Source of the DNA: Nemertoderma westbladi
Lineage: Eukaryota; Xenacoelomorpha; Nemertodermatida; Nemertodermatidae
Direction: 5' to 3'
NCBI GenBank assembly: GCA_032718475.1
Contig: JAUCBJ010003501.1
Location: 1-64,000 of the forward strand
DNA: 64,000 nucleotides
Shown here: piece by piece, positions 19,120-29,885 of the stretch
How positions within the stretch are numbered: the stretch's first letter is position 1
Layout of the letters: every line of letters begins with the position of its first letter
Notes under the pieces: generated by a model
Seen by the model: the letters and a program-made list of their open reading frames with translations, nothing else
What the model was told of the DNA's origin: nothing
Database searches by the model: none
Program-made: the position numbers and the translations under genes

Positions 19120-22100
19120 TTAGGGTGATGCAGGTGCTTTTAAGTTTACCAAGGCGTATTTATGAACTGCAAGAGATGTACGACTCGGTATGTTGGATTC
19201 CCATGAAGATATGTTATAGGTTGAGTATAATTTAACATTACCCTGGCCAGTAATGTTCACTCCAAGTAGATAATAGAACAGATACACTACTTTTTCATTG
19301 CCGCAATTGAATGTATTATATATAGTGCGACATTGGTTACCACGTATGATGTCAGATACATCTGGTATTTGGAACAAATTATACATTTGACATCTTTGAT
19401 ACCCGCAGTAGGCTACGCATGGCTTTTCTTGTAGAGGTGGCAATTTCGATTCTGTCTTTTGATTCTAGTGATGACGAGCCATACATAACACTTGGTAAAC
19501 TAAGGGATCGCCATATGGTAGTCAGTACATCGATGCTCATATTATCAACAGAGAAACCCTGAGTGTTTATCATAGCGACATTCATCCATAACTTGTTCAA
19601 AATCGTGTGTTTCAGAGCTATCGAATTTGATGGCAGGGGTAAGCCCATATAACTGCAAGATTGTACTGATTTAATCAGTTGTTCCCCTATAAATACTTTG
19701 TCTCCCATGATAGTGGTACCATCAGTATCAATGTTTAAGTAATTCGATTTTTTTATGTTGACTGAAAGGTTCAAGTTTGATAGAGATTCAGAGGCTAATT
19801 GTAACATATCTGTTAAATCTGATTTTATATTAGCTAAGAGAACAATGTCATCAGCATACGTTATAATGCAGAATGATAAGTCATTGAGGTGGAGTCCCAG
19901 GCCGCTTTCAATTAGAGAATTTACCATTTCAGCAATGCAGAAGTTAAATAGCAGTGAACTTAATACTCCTCCCTGGTGGACGCCCTGTTCTAGTGAGATT
20001 TCTTCCTGATATATATATGTCCCATTACGCATGTATGCAACAGAGTTCAGGTAGTATGATTTTATTGCAGAAATAATTCTTGGGTTTACATCTGATGAAT
20101 ATAGCTTTGAAAAGAGCTGGTTATATGATACTTTATCAAAGGCTGAAGTGAGGTCTAAACAAACTGTGTGCACCTGGGAATGCTGTTGATTAAAGAGTTT
20201 AATAAGGTTAGCTGTTGTTATGTATGCTGTCTCCGAGTTTACCTTAGTTTTGTAACCAAGTTGTAGGTCGTTCGTTTGTAGGCATTCTAATTCCTTAAGT
20301 ATTGTAGTTTCCCATAATTTGGCAATTACATTGAGTTTGGTGATGCCTCTAAAGCGCATGTTTTCAAAAATTTTGTTACCTTTCATAGGTTTAGGAACAG
20401 CGATTAAGAGGCTTTGGGATAGAATCAAGGAACAGTTTCCTGATTTGTTGATGGAGTTAAACATGTCAGCTATGAAAGTACATAAATTGTGAGATAAGCC
20501 ATGGTAAAGATTTTCTACTTTCATGCTGATTATGTCAATTGCCTTACCACGATTTAGAAGTTTTATATTGTGATTGATATGCGATTCTGTAACAACTGTT
20601 GGGTAAGGTGTATCAGCAGGGAGAGTGACGGTATCGTTGCAATGTTTATCTTGTACATCTGATTTGAAAGTTGTAATGTAGTCTTTATGTAGTTTGTCCG
20701 CATTTGTGTCAGATAGCTGTTGTTTTTGTTTATGTGGTTTTACTAATCTCCAGAATCTTTGAATCCAGAATTTTTGGATCTTTTATTGAGTTGGCTATTT
20801 CTTTAACATGAAGTTGGTAGGATATTTTTGATAGTTGTGCTTTTTTCTTCAGGGTGTCTTCATATTCTAGCTCAGCGATGCGGTATTTATGGTATTCTTG
20901 AGTGTTCAAGTCTCCTCCACTTTTTAACCACTCTTGTTTTGCCTTTATTAAGGGAATAATTAATTTGTTGTGGTCTGGATCTGTGTTGTTTATCAAGTGC
21001 CCTTTCTTCTTTTGTCGTGGGTAACTACATGGAATAAATTTCTTTGAAGCTTCCATAATGGTTTTGGTTAGGTGTGCAAGTCTTTCGGAAATGTGTTGAG
21101 CAGAGTCTTGTTTAGCATCGGAAGTGTAATGATGGGCTTCCAGGTGAGACGCAATGTACTCCTTATATTTTTGAGTTTGGTCCTGGGATGTCTTGCTGAA
21201 ATTAAAGCAAGGTATGTTTCTTTTATGCTTTTTACTTCTTTCTTCCAATTGGGAGAGTGATGGTGGGAAAGTAAATTTGGAAATGACAGGGACATGATCG
21301 GACATGTTACTGTCCTCATGCTCCAGTACCTTGGAAGAAACTAAATGCTTCTCTAACGAGTCTGTTATGATGTGATCGATGTAGCTTTCTCGAATTACTT
21401 CACCTGTAGCTGATTTGAACCGGTAAGTACACTGTGGGCCTGTTCCTTTGTTTGTCAAATCGGTGACAATCATGTTATAGTCATCTAGAACCATATTGTT
21501 GAAGATGGTACCGAATTCAGAAGGGTATTGTGAACCTCGAGGGTAATAATCCTTGCCTGTAATAGAACCGTTAATGTCGCCAGCCAAAATAGTTCTAAAA
21601 CCCATACTGTCACCTTCTTCTATAAGCAGAGTTATCTTAGATAGTGTCTCAAATTAATCTGATTTATTGCATGACTGTTTGAAGTCAGAAAGCATAGATG
21701 TCCCAATAACCATGAGTTCCTGTTCAAATAAGCCAGATATAAAAGATGCCACGATTCTGTCACTTTGAAAATTAACTGTTATGCAGTATTGGTTGAGGTT
21801 GTCTTTTATGAGAAGTGCAACACGGGGGGTGTTGTACTTCTCATAAAAGTCACCCCGGAATCTTGGTTTTTTAATCATTATTAGCAGATAATGTGTGAAC
21901 CAAACACTTATAGCCAGGAATCATATTATTGTTCTTTAGATGAAACTCTGCCTGATGTGGACCCATCCAGTGTTCTTGCAATATTAGCATATCAGGTTTA
22001 TAGTCATTTATAAAGTCATTAATATACTTTAAATTTCTAATATATCCTTTACAATTAAAAGTTGGTACAGAAAAGTGTTTATGATTGTTGTGCAATGAGG

Positions 22101-22344
22101 ACTTACTATGGTGTTGGTTATGATAGATGTAGTCGGAGTTTATTTTTGATTCTCGATCGGTGAGAGATTTAAAAACGCCAGCGTTGGTTTGTGTATTGGG
22201 CCTCTCTGTGGTGATGATCACGATTGGGGTTATAGTTACCCATATGAGAATTAGTGTGGTATCTTTGTGTGTTGTAAAAATGTACTCTTTCTTGTCTGTG
22301 TTGGTAGTAGGGGTGCAAATGTGATGGAAGCAATTCTCTGACAT
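19120..22344 (-). pseudogene. LINE-B ORF2: endonuclease and reverse transcriptase, broken
   Basis: The endonuclease starts at FNCKGYIRNLKYINDF and KPDMLILQEHW (about 22060-21960). It continues after a frame change near 21880 and a TAA at 21654-21656, with LAGDINGSI and SNMSDHVPVISKF. These are the N, E, D and SDH landmarks of APE-type nucleases. A frame change near 20745 leads into RT: VCLDLTSAFDKVSY (box A), LEQGVHQGGVLSSLLFNF (box B) and ITYADDIVLLA (box C), all with catalytic Asp residues kept. Another frame change near 19385 opens the last 90 or so codons to 19120. The RT core frame (20524-19379, 381 codons) is fully open. Confidence 0.85.
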
Positions 22345-24151
22345 GGGGATCTATTCCCGGCCAAATGGCAGGTTGCAGGTAGGTTCTCATGTCTGATATT
22401 TCTTTGGTTATTTTGGCTTCCTTTTGTCTACCAGAAATCCCCCTAACCCAGACATGGACTGGACATGACTGAACGTGACTTGGAAGACCCGTGACTATAA
22501 TTGTCCGTATTGGTACGTGTGCTTCATTGAGGTTGCTACTTGATGATGCTGATGGTCTTATCGGTGTATATGCTTTATTGGAGGAATAACATGTGTTTGA
22601 TCTCTATAGAGGTAACGACTTGGTGATGGTCTATCATCCATATCCTTTGCTATATGCAAATTTGCAAATTTGAAGGAATTCTTCTTTGTGATTGGCTCGA
22701 ATATGAAGGCTTTGAGATGGGTTGCCGCTTTCTCTCTGTCTAATAGTACCATTGTCATTATTGTGTTTTAAGACTGCTGGTAAGATATTGTTAGACGATT
22801 GTGTTACCTTTTTGGTGTTGTTTGAAGTTTGTGTTATCTGTTTGGAGTATGTAGTTGGTTGAGATGGCCGTTGATTAGGAGCACTTTTGTTTTCGGAGAT
22901 AATTTGAAGCAGAAGATCATTTTGTTGCTGTAGAAGTGTGGCGATGTATGAGTCTTCATCTAAGGGACTAAATGTGTTAGTAAGTTTTATGTGTGGTTTA
23001 TGTGGGGGTTTGGGAGATTTAGATGTATGTGACTGACTAGGCTTTTTCCAGACCGAATCACTGTGAGTTACTTCTTCTATAGTGCTTGGATGTGGGATTG
23101 AGATAATGTCTTTGAGTTCATTCATATATTGTTGTTGTGTTTCATCAAAGGTCCTCTTCTCTTGATTGCACCTTTGTTTATTTGAGTCTTCGTCATTGAT
23201 ATTTCGAACAGCACCTACAATGTAGCCCGAAGTGTGGTTGGTTGTTTCTGGGCTTGTTTCATCTATAGTTAAATATTCAGTAGTGGTGGTAGTGCCGCCA
23301 GAGCTCTCCTGTTGGATGTTACTACTGTCCGAGTCTATGTCTGATGTATGGCAGTTGTCTGTGTTATAATTTTTCCTTTTTGTAGTTTTTTTAGTAAGTT
23401 TCTTTATTTTCGTTCGTTTCTTAGATGGGGTTGAAATGTGTGTCCTTTGAATATTTATAACGTTTTCTATGTTTTTGATTTTATTCTCTTGGAGATTAAC
23501 TTTTTCATCAGATTTCTTTAGTTTGTTTGCAAGGTCAGATACCTCACCGCAAGCTATTCCTAGAGATTTAACCTCTTTGTAGATTAGTGACAAGATGAAT
23601 AAGTTCTAAGAGACCAAAAGCATCTGTTGATGAAGCATTGCATTGATACGTTTTGTAAAGGTATGGTTGAGTGCCTCGTTTGCAATAACAAGGGCAAATT
23701 CGGCTACATCCAGAGCAAACTCATCGAGTGATCTTCTGTTTATTATTGTGCATTTAACACCAATGATGTCACCTATTAGGGTTTTTTCAATATGGTTGAA
23801 GATGACTTTTTGGAAGATAGAAAGGCTGTCCATGCCAAGAAACATGAGGCATTTGGCAAAGTGGTCTTTAGGATTTGGGATTAATTTCCTTGCTGTTTTC
23901 ATGAATTCGTCAGCGGTTGTTACATCATGGAAGGAAGTTTGTAGTGGAGTATCAGATACAGTGTTGTTTGATTTTACTTGTTTCTTCATGACTGTTGTGA
24001 GTTTAGGAGATTGTATTGTCGCAGTTGCGTTCATTGGATGTTGTAAGAGTGGTAATGTTGGCGTTGCGGATGCTGTTATGTAAGGATTTGTACATTTTAT
24101 GCTATCCAGGATGTCATAGACCCACTTCCGTGCAATTGAGGAGTCAAGCAT
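22169..24151 (-). pseudogene. LINE-B ORF1 with one in-frame TAG and two frame changes
   Basis: From 24151 one frame runs about 506 codons to 22634, interrupted only by TAG at 23606-23608. The N-terminal ~180 residues have no domain I know (KWVYDILDSIKCTNPY, then ARKLIPNPKDHFAKCLMF). After the stop come a coiled-coil stretch (LANKLKKSDEKVNLQENK), a Lys-rich basic patch and a long Ser/Thr/Gln-rich disordered region. Coding then moves to another frame near 22700 (22758-22558), and to a third that reads IRTIIVTGLPSHVQSCP and ends at 22169. ORF1 proteins bind element RNA. A programmed readthrough of the TAG is conceivable, but decay is simpler given the other lesions. Confidence 0.65.
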
Positions 24152-24287
24152 ATTTTCGTGAATGGAGATTTCAATATGAGCTAAGGCTGCAGCATATAGG
24201 CAAACAAAAATGCCACAATTTTAACTGTTAGTTTGTTTCTCAAGATGACGTGAACAGTTTATTGAGTCTATTGACAATTATATATGT

Positions 24288-24365
24288 ATAATATATAATA
24301 TATTATATGTTATATAATATATAATATATTATATGTTATATAATATATAATATATTATATAATAC
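24288..24365. repeat. AT-only 26-bp tandem repeat, three copies
   Basis: Units at 24288-24313, 24314-24339 and about 24340-24365 consist almost only of A and T. Flanking it, TTGAGTCTATTGACAATTA (about 24263) and TTGAGTTTATTGACTATTA (about 24376) form a diverged direct repeat. It lies just upstream of LINE-B's 5' end. Confidence 0.85.
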
Positions 24366-24406
24366 AATATGTATATTGAGTTTATTGACTATTACGTAGC
24401 TATTCA

Positions 24407-24827
24407 TAAATAAATAAAATGTTCTAGAATATGATATTTTTACTTAATAGAATAAAATAGCCTCATGCAGATGCAAAACCATGCAACTTTTGAACGCTCA
24501 TATCTCAGCTATTTTTCAACGAAATTTAGATTATGTTACATATTTGGAATCCGTACATGGCCAGCTTTCCATCAGTACCAACAAATCACTATAAGGTTGA
24601 AGAATAACTGGAGTGTAACTGGTTAAATATCACCGAAGACACCTTTTTTAAACGCTTGTAGCTAAAGATTGAAAGCAAAAATAAAAATAATGTCTCACCC
24701 ACGGAGGAGGAGGGAGGTGAAACTATCTCTGTTTCAAATTTCATGCAATCGCATTAAGATTTGTAGAAAAATTTGGGGGGGTGGGGGCATGTACCTGAAT
24801 AACGACACTATATTCCAGGACATGGTG
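24407..24827 (-). repeat. Element X, copy B (~420 bp)
   Basis: This is the reverse complement of copy A at 15971-16410 over nearly its full length, with scattered substitutions. It is inverted relative to copy A, so the pair encloses LINE-A copy 2 and LINE-B. Confidence 0.8.
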
Positions 24828-25045
24828 TATTGTGTATTCAGATACTTACCAATAGTAATATATAGAAATATCATTGTGTGATTATACAAAATCACAGCAT
24901 AAGTGAATCTTTTGGAAACAGTTTTATGTATCTTGATTAACTAAACAAAGTCCACCTAATCAGAATCAACTCACATAGACTTACTGTATATCTGTACATG
25001 TACTTGAATATTAAAAATATTAAAATCAAGTCTAATATTAAGTAC
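24828..25045. other. AT-rich spacer
   Basis: Nothing recognised. Confidence 0.4.
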
Positions 25046-25078
25046 TAAAGGGACATGAGAAAAAAAATTTTTTTTTAC

Positions 25079-25245
25079 TAACTCGTGCGAATGACTTAGT
25101 ATGTCGTGCGAACGACTTACTAAGTCGTGCGAACGACATACTAAGTCGTGCGAACGACTTAACTATCTCGTGCGAACGACATACTAAGTCGTGCGAACGA
25201 CATACTAAGTCGTGCGAACGACTCACTAAGTCGTGCGAATGACTT
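25079..25245. repeat. 21-bp subterminal repeat in the TIR element
   Basis: About eight copies of a unit built on GTCGTGCGAACGAC plus a TACTAA-like spacer. Each unit has a GTCGT/ACGAC dyad. The right arm has about three related units at 26165-26217. Confidence 0.9.
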
Positions 25246-25345
25246 GAAAATATTATTATCAATATCTGTTAATATCGACGTACTTAACTTAGGCCTAACA
25301 TACGGACAGATTTCATCTGCTTTAAAACTAAATAATGAAATTATC

Positions 25346-25640
25346 CTAAGCTGTGCTTGCGCCATCGATGTAACAGGTCTGTTGCATATTGTCAGTGTGA
25401 TCTCTACGGATGAACTTCTGAAAGTCTCGAACGCCAACATTTTCTGTTCCAAAATTCCCACGAACAATCCGCGGATCACCCTTGTTCTCAGTTATCGCTT
25501 CGAGGAAGTAGCCCCCGATAAATTTACTGTCATTGTTAGTGTTATACACGTTCAACCAAATTATTTTCCGGGAATATCCATCAATGCACCCACTGGTTTC
25601 ATTAGGGATGTTACGCATTACTTATTCGAATTAATTTTAT
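25346..25640 (-). pseudogene. Integrase-core fragment inside the TIR element
   Basis: The minus strand encodes GCIDGYSRKIIWLNVYNTN, GGYFLEAITENKGDPRIVR and GNFGTENV, then IRRDHTDN and IDGASTA, where it stops. The layout (D of 'CIDG', then 'R.D.GTEN', then 'G.S..NQRIE') is that of the integrase-like catalytic core found in many animal genomes. The second catalytic Asp position reads GNFGTEN, so Asn replaces Asp there, and the segment with the final Glu is missing. It is a dead captured piece of about 90 codons; a CACTTTCAG acceptor-like site lies just upstream. The overlapping plus-strand frame of 139 codons is its shadow. Confidence 0.7.
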
Positions 25641-26250
25641 TAAGAACGAGCGTAAGCGACTGAGTGAAATATGAAACGAGAGCCTGAAAGTGAAATACGG
25701 GTACGTACTTTATTTAAATCGAATATTGTGGCGGAGTCACAATATTGTACAATACTCTAAATAGTAGGACCTATCTCACCTCCCCCCGAAAACCTGAGAT
25801 TTCGACTACAGCTGTTCGATACAATAGTGAGATGGGAATGTTGCTTAGCAACACAGCAACAACACCTGACACTGTAATCAGCTTATCTAACAGCGCTGAC
25901 CGTAGATAATACAGCTATTTACTGAATAAGTTAATGTAAAATTAATATGTTAAAGATATTATAATTTGCTACAATACAGTATGTCGGTTGTATTGTCGGC
26001 CTAAGTTAAAGTACGTCGATATTAACAGAGCGCGTTCAGCCATTGATATTAATATTTTCAACCAATAATGCCATCAACAAATGCTGTAGATTGAATTGAA
26101 AATCCCGCTAAAAAGTTGTACTTTTATTACCAGTATTATTTAGCCAATCAAAGTAAAGTTAGTAAGTCGTTCGCACGCGTTAGTTAAGTCGTTCGTACGA
26201 CTTAGTACGAGTTAGCGAAAAAAAAATATTTTTTTTCTCATGTCCCTTTA

Positions 26251-27566
26251 GGGGCTCCGTAATTATGGGTCCATTGAAGAATTAAAATATTTCGATTTCA
26301 AATCAGTAAGTTTGCCAAATAAAGGTGTAAATGATAAACCAACATAACAGCCGATAATAACCATTATTATGAAGAATAATGAAACTGGAACCTATTTCCT
26401 TGACTCGCCCTAATTGTTTTGGTTATAATAGTTGTTACCATCACTGTAACAGGCACCTTTCCCCAGTTTCCGTAACAAAAAACTTTTTATAACTGTTATT
26501 GTCTGTGTTTGACAGCTGTTGGCATAGCGTTTATACATTTTGCAGCATGTCCTATGCTGAAAACGAAAATCCGGGTTGAGACGCAGGTATTAGTAAGAGA
26601 TGCATTATCTTCACGTTTCACAACTAAGCCGTTGTAAATAACATAAGAGTAGGCCAGGCCTACATACTGTATATTTGTTTTCGTTATTGTTTTCTTGTGG
26701 TATGGTGTAGGAACATATTTTTGTGTTAATAATTATCAATCTATCCGTAGTAAATGGTAAAAAAATGTATAATATTGTAAAAAAATTTAAAATTTAAGTA
26801 AGTTTAATAGTCAAATTTGAGCTCGTTTTTTATATATGAATTTGTTTTTATAGTTAATCATGTAATTTGGGCTAGAATAATATAATATCAATTATGTTAC
26901 AGTTTGTTCGATATTAAATCTTGTTTTAACGTTTTTAAACTTGACTATAGAACACAATATAATCGGTTTATGTCATACAATATTTTATAACTGTAGAAAT
27001 TTGTACGATACAAGTAAAATGTTAACAGTAATGATATGCTCCCTGATGTAGCTTATTCCTTTAGCAAATTCAACGCACACTAACGTTAATATGGATCAAT
27101 GAAACATGGAATATGCAGCCTACTCGGTAAAGCAGAGTATAAAATATAATTGGGGCACAACCTAATGACAATATTGCATTTGTTTAGTACAATAGGACCC
27201 ACATGCTGTGAGAGATGATTGATTTTTTTAAGTGTTTTAATTATGCTACTGTTACTTAATATTTAGACATGTTGCTTATTACATTACATTGTAGGGCAAT
27301 ATATAATTCTAACAGTAATAGTAACTACAATAAACATAAACAAGGCAATTTAACAAGCACTAAACCCGAGGCAGGACAACGACTGTAAGGGGTGCGAAAG
27401 GGGAAAAAATATGAGCCGAACAGAAAACCTACCCAACCAACCCACTTCACATTCACAAATATACAATATTGTTCTTGTTTCTCAATAATGATGATTCGAT
27501 TTTAATAATACTTAAACAGGAGCCAAATAATTGAAAAGCTAATATTTTCTCCATATGTAAGATATA
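26251..27566. other. AT-rich spacer, no gene seen
   Basis: About 1.3 kb with no open frame, repeat array or RNA gene that I can support. Confidence 0.5.
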
Positions 27567-27581
27567 TATATATATATATAC
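27567..27581. repeat. (TA)n microsatellite
   Basis: Seven or so TA units before the minisatellite. Confidence 0.85.
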
Positions 27582-27647
27582 CTGGGGAAACTGGACACAC
27601 ACTGTAAAATATCTCACCAGGGGAAACTGGACGCAAATCCCAGAAAT

Positions 27648-28066
27648 GGTGAATTTGGGATTTGGGAATAAGGTATTTGGGAATAAGGTATTTGGGAATA
27701 AGTTATTTGGGAATAAGGTACTTCTGATTTGGGAATAAGGTATTTGGGATTTGGGAATAAGGTATTTGGGAATAAGGTATTTGGGATTTGGGAATAAGGT
27801 ATTTGGGATTTGGGAATAAGGTATTTGGGAATAAGGTATTTGGGATTTGGGAATAAGGTATTTGGGAATAAGGTATTTGGGATTTGGTAATAAGGTATTT
27901 GGGATTAAGGTATTTGGGATTTGGGAATAAGGTATTTGGGATTTGGGAGTAAGGTATTTGTGAATAAGGTATTTGGGATTTGGGAATAAGGTATTTGTGA
28001 ATAAGGTATTTGTGAATAAGGTATTTGGGATTTGGGAGTAAGGTATTTGGGATTTGGGAATAAGGG
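27648..28066. repeat. 15/23-bp compound minisatellite (TTTGGGAATAAGGTA)
   Basis: The 15-bp unit TTTGGGAATAAGGTA alternates irregularly with a shortened TTTGGGA unit, giving 15- and 22-23-bp spacings, about 20 units in all. Variants (TTTGTGAATAAGG, TTTGGGAGTAAGG) cluster towards the right. Minus-strand frames through it are artefacts of the repeat. Confidence 0.9.
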
Positions 28067-28129
28067 AATCCGGGAAGGACGGGATGAAAGTTCCAGACCG
28101 TCGCTCCGAATGTTATTCGCTGACGTCAT

Positions 28130-28685
28130 CTACTGACGAGAAAGCATCAGGGTGCCTGGAAGGCAGTACCGGGATTATAGACTAATGTTAAAAATATTCC
28201 CGCCTTAATTATAAATAATATAAATAAGTGTATAAAGCAATCGGTCGTAGTGTAATAATTTAAAAACACCTAATACGTACTATATTCAGATACAACCTTT
28301 CCCAATTAGCTACTGGGGTGGGGACTCATTGACTGAAACAGAAGGACGAGACATTGGACGGATCCCATTTCTCAAATGTGGCTACACGAATGAGATTGTG
28401 GGAATCCGAAAGGAGTATGAGATTGAGAGTATAAGGGGTTGAGTAAAAGAAAGTGTTCTGGTGAGATATGAGGGTTTGAGGAAGAAAGGGGGCGCGAAAT
28501 TCGGGAATGTGGAGAGCGAGCCGGGTGGAGGATGAGTCCCATGGGACCAGTGGAGTGAGTGAGAAGTTGAGGGATTGGAGATTGTGAATTTGGGAAAAAC
28601 AATTCAAAATCGAGTGAGGAGGAGAGGTGATCATCTAAAATAGAGACGCCACGTGCTGGTACAGCTTAGCTCGCAGATGTACCAA
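28130..28685. other. Purine-rich stretch, no gene seen
   Basis: From about 28320 to 28640 the plus strand is strongly G+A biased, with many GAGGA, GGGA and GAGTGAG strings. Minus-strand frames across it are low-complexity. No domain is recognised. Confidence 0.45.
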
Positions 28686-28715
28686 GGGGGCGGGGGTGGG
28701 GGGGGGGGGGGGGGG
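28686..28715. repeat. Poly-G run
   Basis: About 28 G in 30 bases with one C and one T. The exact length is likely unreliable in the assembly. Confidence 0.9.
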
Positions 28716-28830
28716 TAGTGAGACCATACCCAGTGGGGCCAGTCTGGAACACTTACCCCAGAGAAGATATTTCCACCCCACGTCCAATATTAGATTGAAT
28801 TCCAGCGGAATGGAGCACACTTATTGGTTG

Positions 28831-28859
28831 ATGCTATCTTCTCACCGGGAAGATAGCAT
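28831..28859. repeat. Perfect hairpin, 11-bp arms
   Basis: ATGCTATCTTC, 7-nt loop, GAAGATAGCAT. No downstream T-run or coding end suggests a terminator function. Confidence 0.9.
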
Positions 28860-28940
28860 GGGGGGAGTGTTAGCGTATCCATCCACTGCACACCACCCAG
28901 TGAGAGTATGGTGAATTATGATTTGCGAATCACAATCGAG

Positions 28941-28973
28941 TATGCAATATCATATCCGATATGATATTGCATA
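28941..28973. repeat. Perfect hairpin, 15-bp arms
   Basis: TATGCAATATCATAT, CCG, ATATGATATTGCATA. Confidence 0.95.
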
Positions 28974-29117
28974 TCAGGAGGGGACAATGGAACGGGGCAA
29001 TAATGCCAGCTCGGAGATAGATTCCAGCTCATCTCCAGAGGGAAGCTCGCATAGGGCCAAAGGAGGTAGGGAGTGACAGCAGGGGAAAACCAGCCAATCG
29101 GGGGCGGCCAGCACTTT

Positions 29118-29153
29118 ACACGTTTATCGCCGGGCGGCCGGCGATAAACGTGT
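29118..29153. repeat. Perfect hairpin, 16-bp arms
   Basis: ACACGTTTATCGCCGG, GCGG, then the exact complement to 29153. It is GC-rich near the loop. Confidence 0.95.
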
Positions 29154-29540
29154 ATCTGTTAGCAGGTCAACATGTAGGTAGAACCGTGTGTAATATGTTA
29201 TCCATATTCTGTATAAATTCGTTGTCCAATATTGGTGATGTTTAGTTGGCAATCATTCAGTGTAGAAGTCAAACGGTTTTAACCGTCGTTATTACTGCCA
29301 TCATTGTGCTATACTGATTGGTATTACCGGTACTAATATATCTGACATTATTATTAACGCTACTACAAAACTCAGTTTATTATACCGGCCTTCGGCCTAT
29401 CTACACCTAGCAAGCAGTGGGGCGGACGCGGCGACGCGTATAGACACGACACAAAACCGGTCGGGATCCTGTGCCAACTCGGATCCCATCACATACGAAA
29501 GGCCTAGTAGGTCATAGTGGTCATTTTAATACGCACTGAT
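29154..29540. other. Spacer, no gene seen
   Basis: Mixed composition; nothing recognised. Confidence 0.4.
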
Positions 29541-29720
29541 TCCAGACCATTTTCTTTTTCGTTTGATCATTTTATTGATTGTAGAGTAGGTGTGTATTCG
29601 TTACATTCACGGAATATCATTCACTGAATATCTAGACCATGTTCTTTTTCGTTTGATCATTTTATTGATTGTAGAGTAGGTGTGTATTCGTTACATTCAC
29701 TGAATATCATTCACTGAATA
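29541..29720. repeat. 90-bp direct duplication
   Basis: 29541-29630 and 29631-29720 are near-identical; the most visible differences are CCAGACCATTTT against CTAGACCATGTT and one G/T at the ATTCACNGAAT site. Confidence 0.95.
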
Positions 29721-29885
29721 AATATCATAATACCTCTTGAGCAAGATGGATCCTTTACATTCGAATATATTTTGTCAAGTTTTATCAGATGCGTTATAAT
29801 TGTCTATGTTATAGTACTTTGGTAGCGGTGATAATGTCAGGTAACAAGCTGGATGCAGTCAACTCAAATTCACCAAATTTACTGC

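Larger units (their letters stand above)
19110..24160 (-). mobile_element. LINE-B: near full-length non-LTR retrotransposon
   Basis: About 5 kb on the minus strand, with ORF1 (24151-22169), then ORF2 with an apurinic-type endonuclease (about 22110-21270) and RT (about 20700-19385), and a C-terminal region to 19120. ORF1 and the ORF2 start overlap or nearly so. The element lies between AT-rich tandem DNA at 24288 and the 5' break of LINE-A copy 2. The RT layout (QGVHQGG, YADD, long C-terminal tail) suggests the CR1 group, but the clade is not certain. Every domain is present, with a handful of lesions. Confidence 0.85.
25048..26248. mobile_element. 1.2-kb long-TIR DNA transposon, non-autonomous
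   Basis: The ends are AAGGGACATGAGAAAAAAAA (25048 on) and its complement finishing at 26248 (TTTTCTCATGTCCCTT). TA at 25046-25047 and at 26249-26250 looks like a TA target duplication. The inverted arms extend inward about 250 bp: CTTAACTTAGGCCTAA near 25280 has a near-complement near 26000. The left arm holds about eight 21-bp units and the right arm about three. Between the arms is a fragment of an integrase gene on the minus strand. The TA duplication suggests a Tc1/mariner-like end chemistry, but the element encodes no complete transposase. Confidence 0.85.

Noticed and set aside
25244-25663. 139-codon plus-strand ORF
   Set aside because: It overlaps the minus-strand integrase fragment, which has recognisable motifs; the plus frame is its shadow.
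27648-28066. Interstitial telomere repeat
   Set aside because: The unit is TTTGGGAATAAGGTA, not a run of TTAGGG or another telomere hexamer.
27905-28129. 74-codon proline- and serine-rich minus-strand ORF
   Set aside because: It is a translation of the TTTGGGAATAAGGTA minisatellite.
28305-28330. Second SINE head
   Set aside because: Only about 12 bases match the SINE at 15392; that is too short.
28831-28859. Rho-independent terminator
   Set aside because: This is a eukaryotic context, with no T-run after the stem and no gene ending here.
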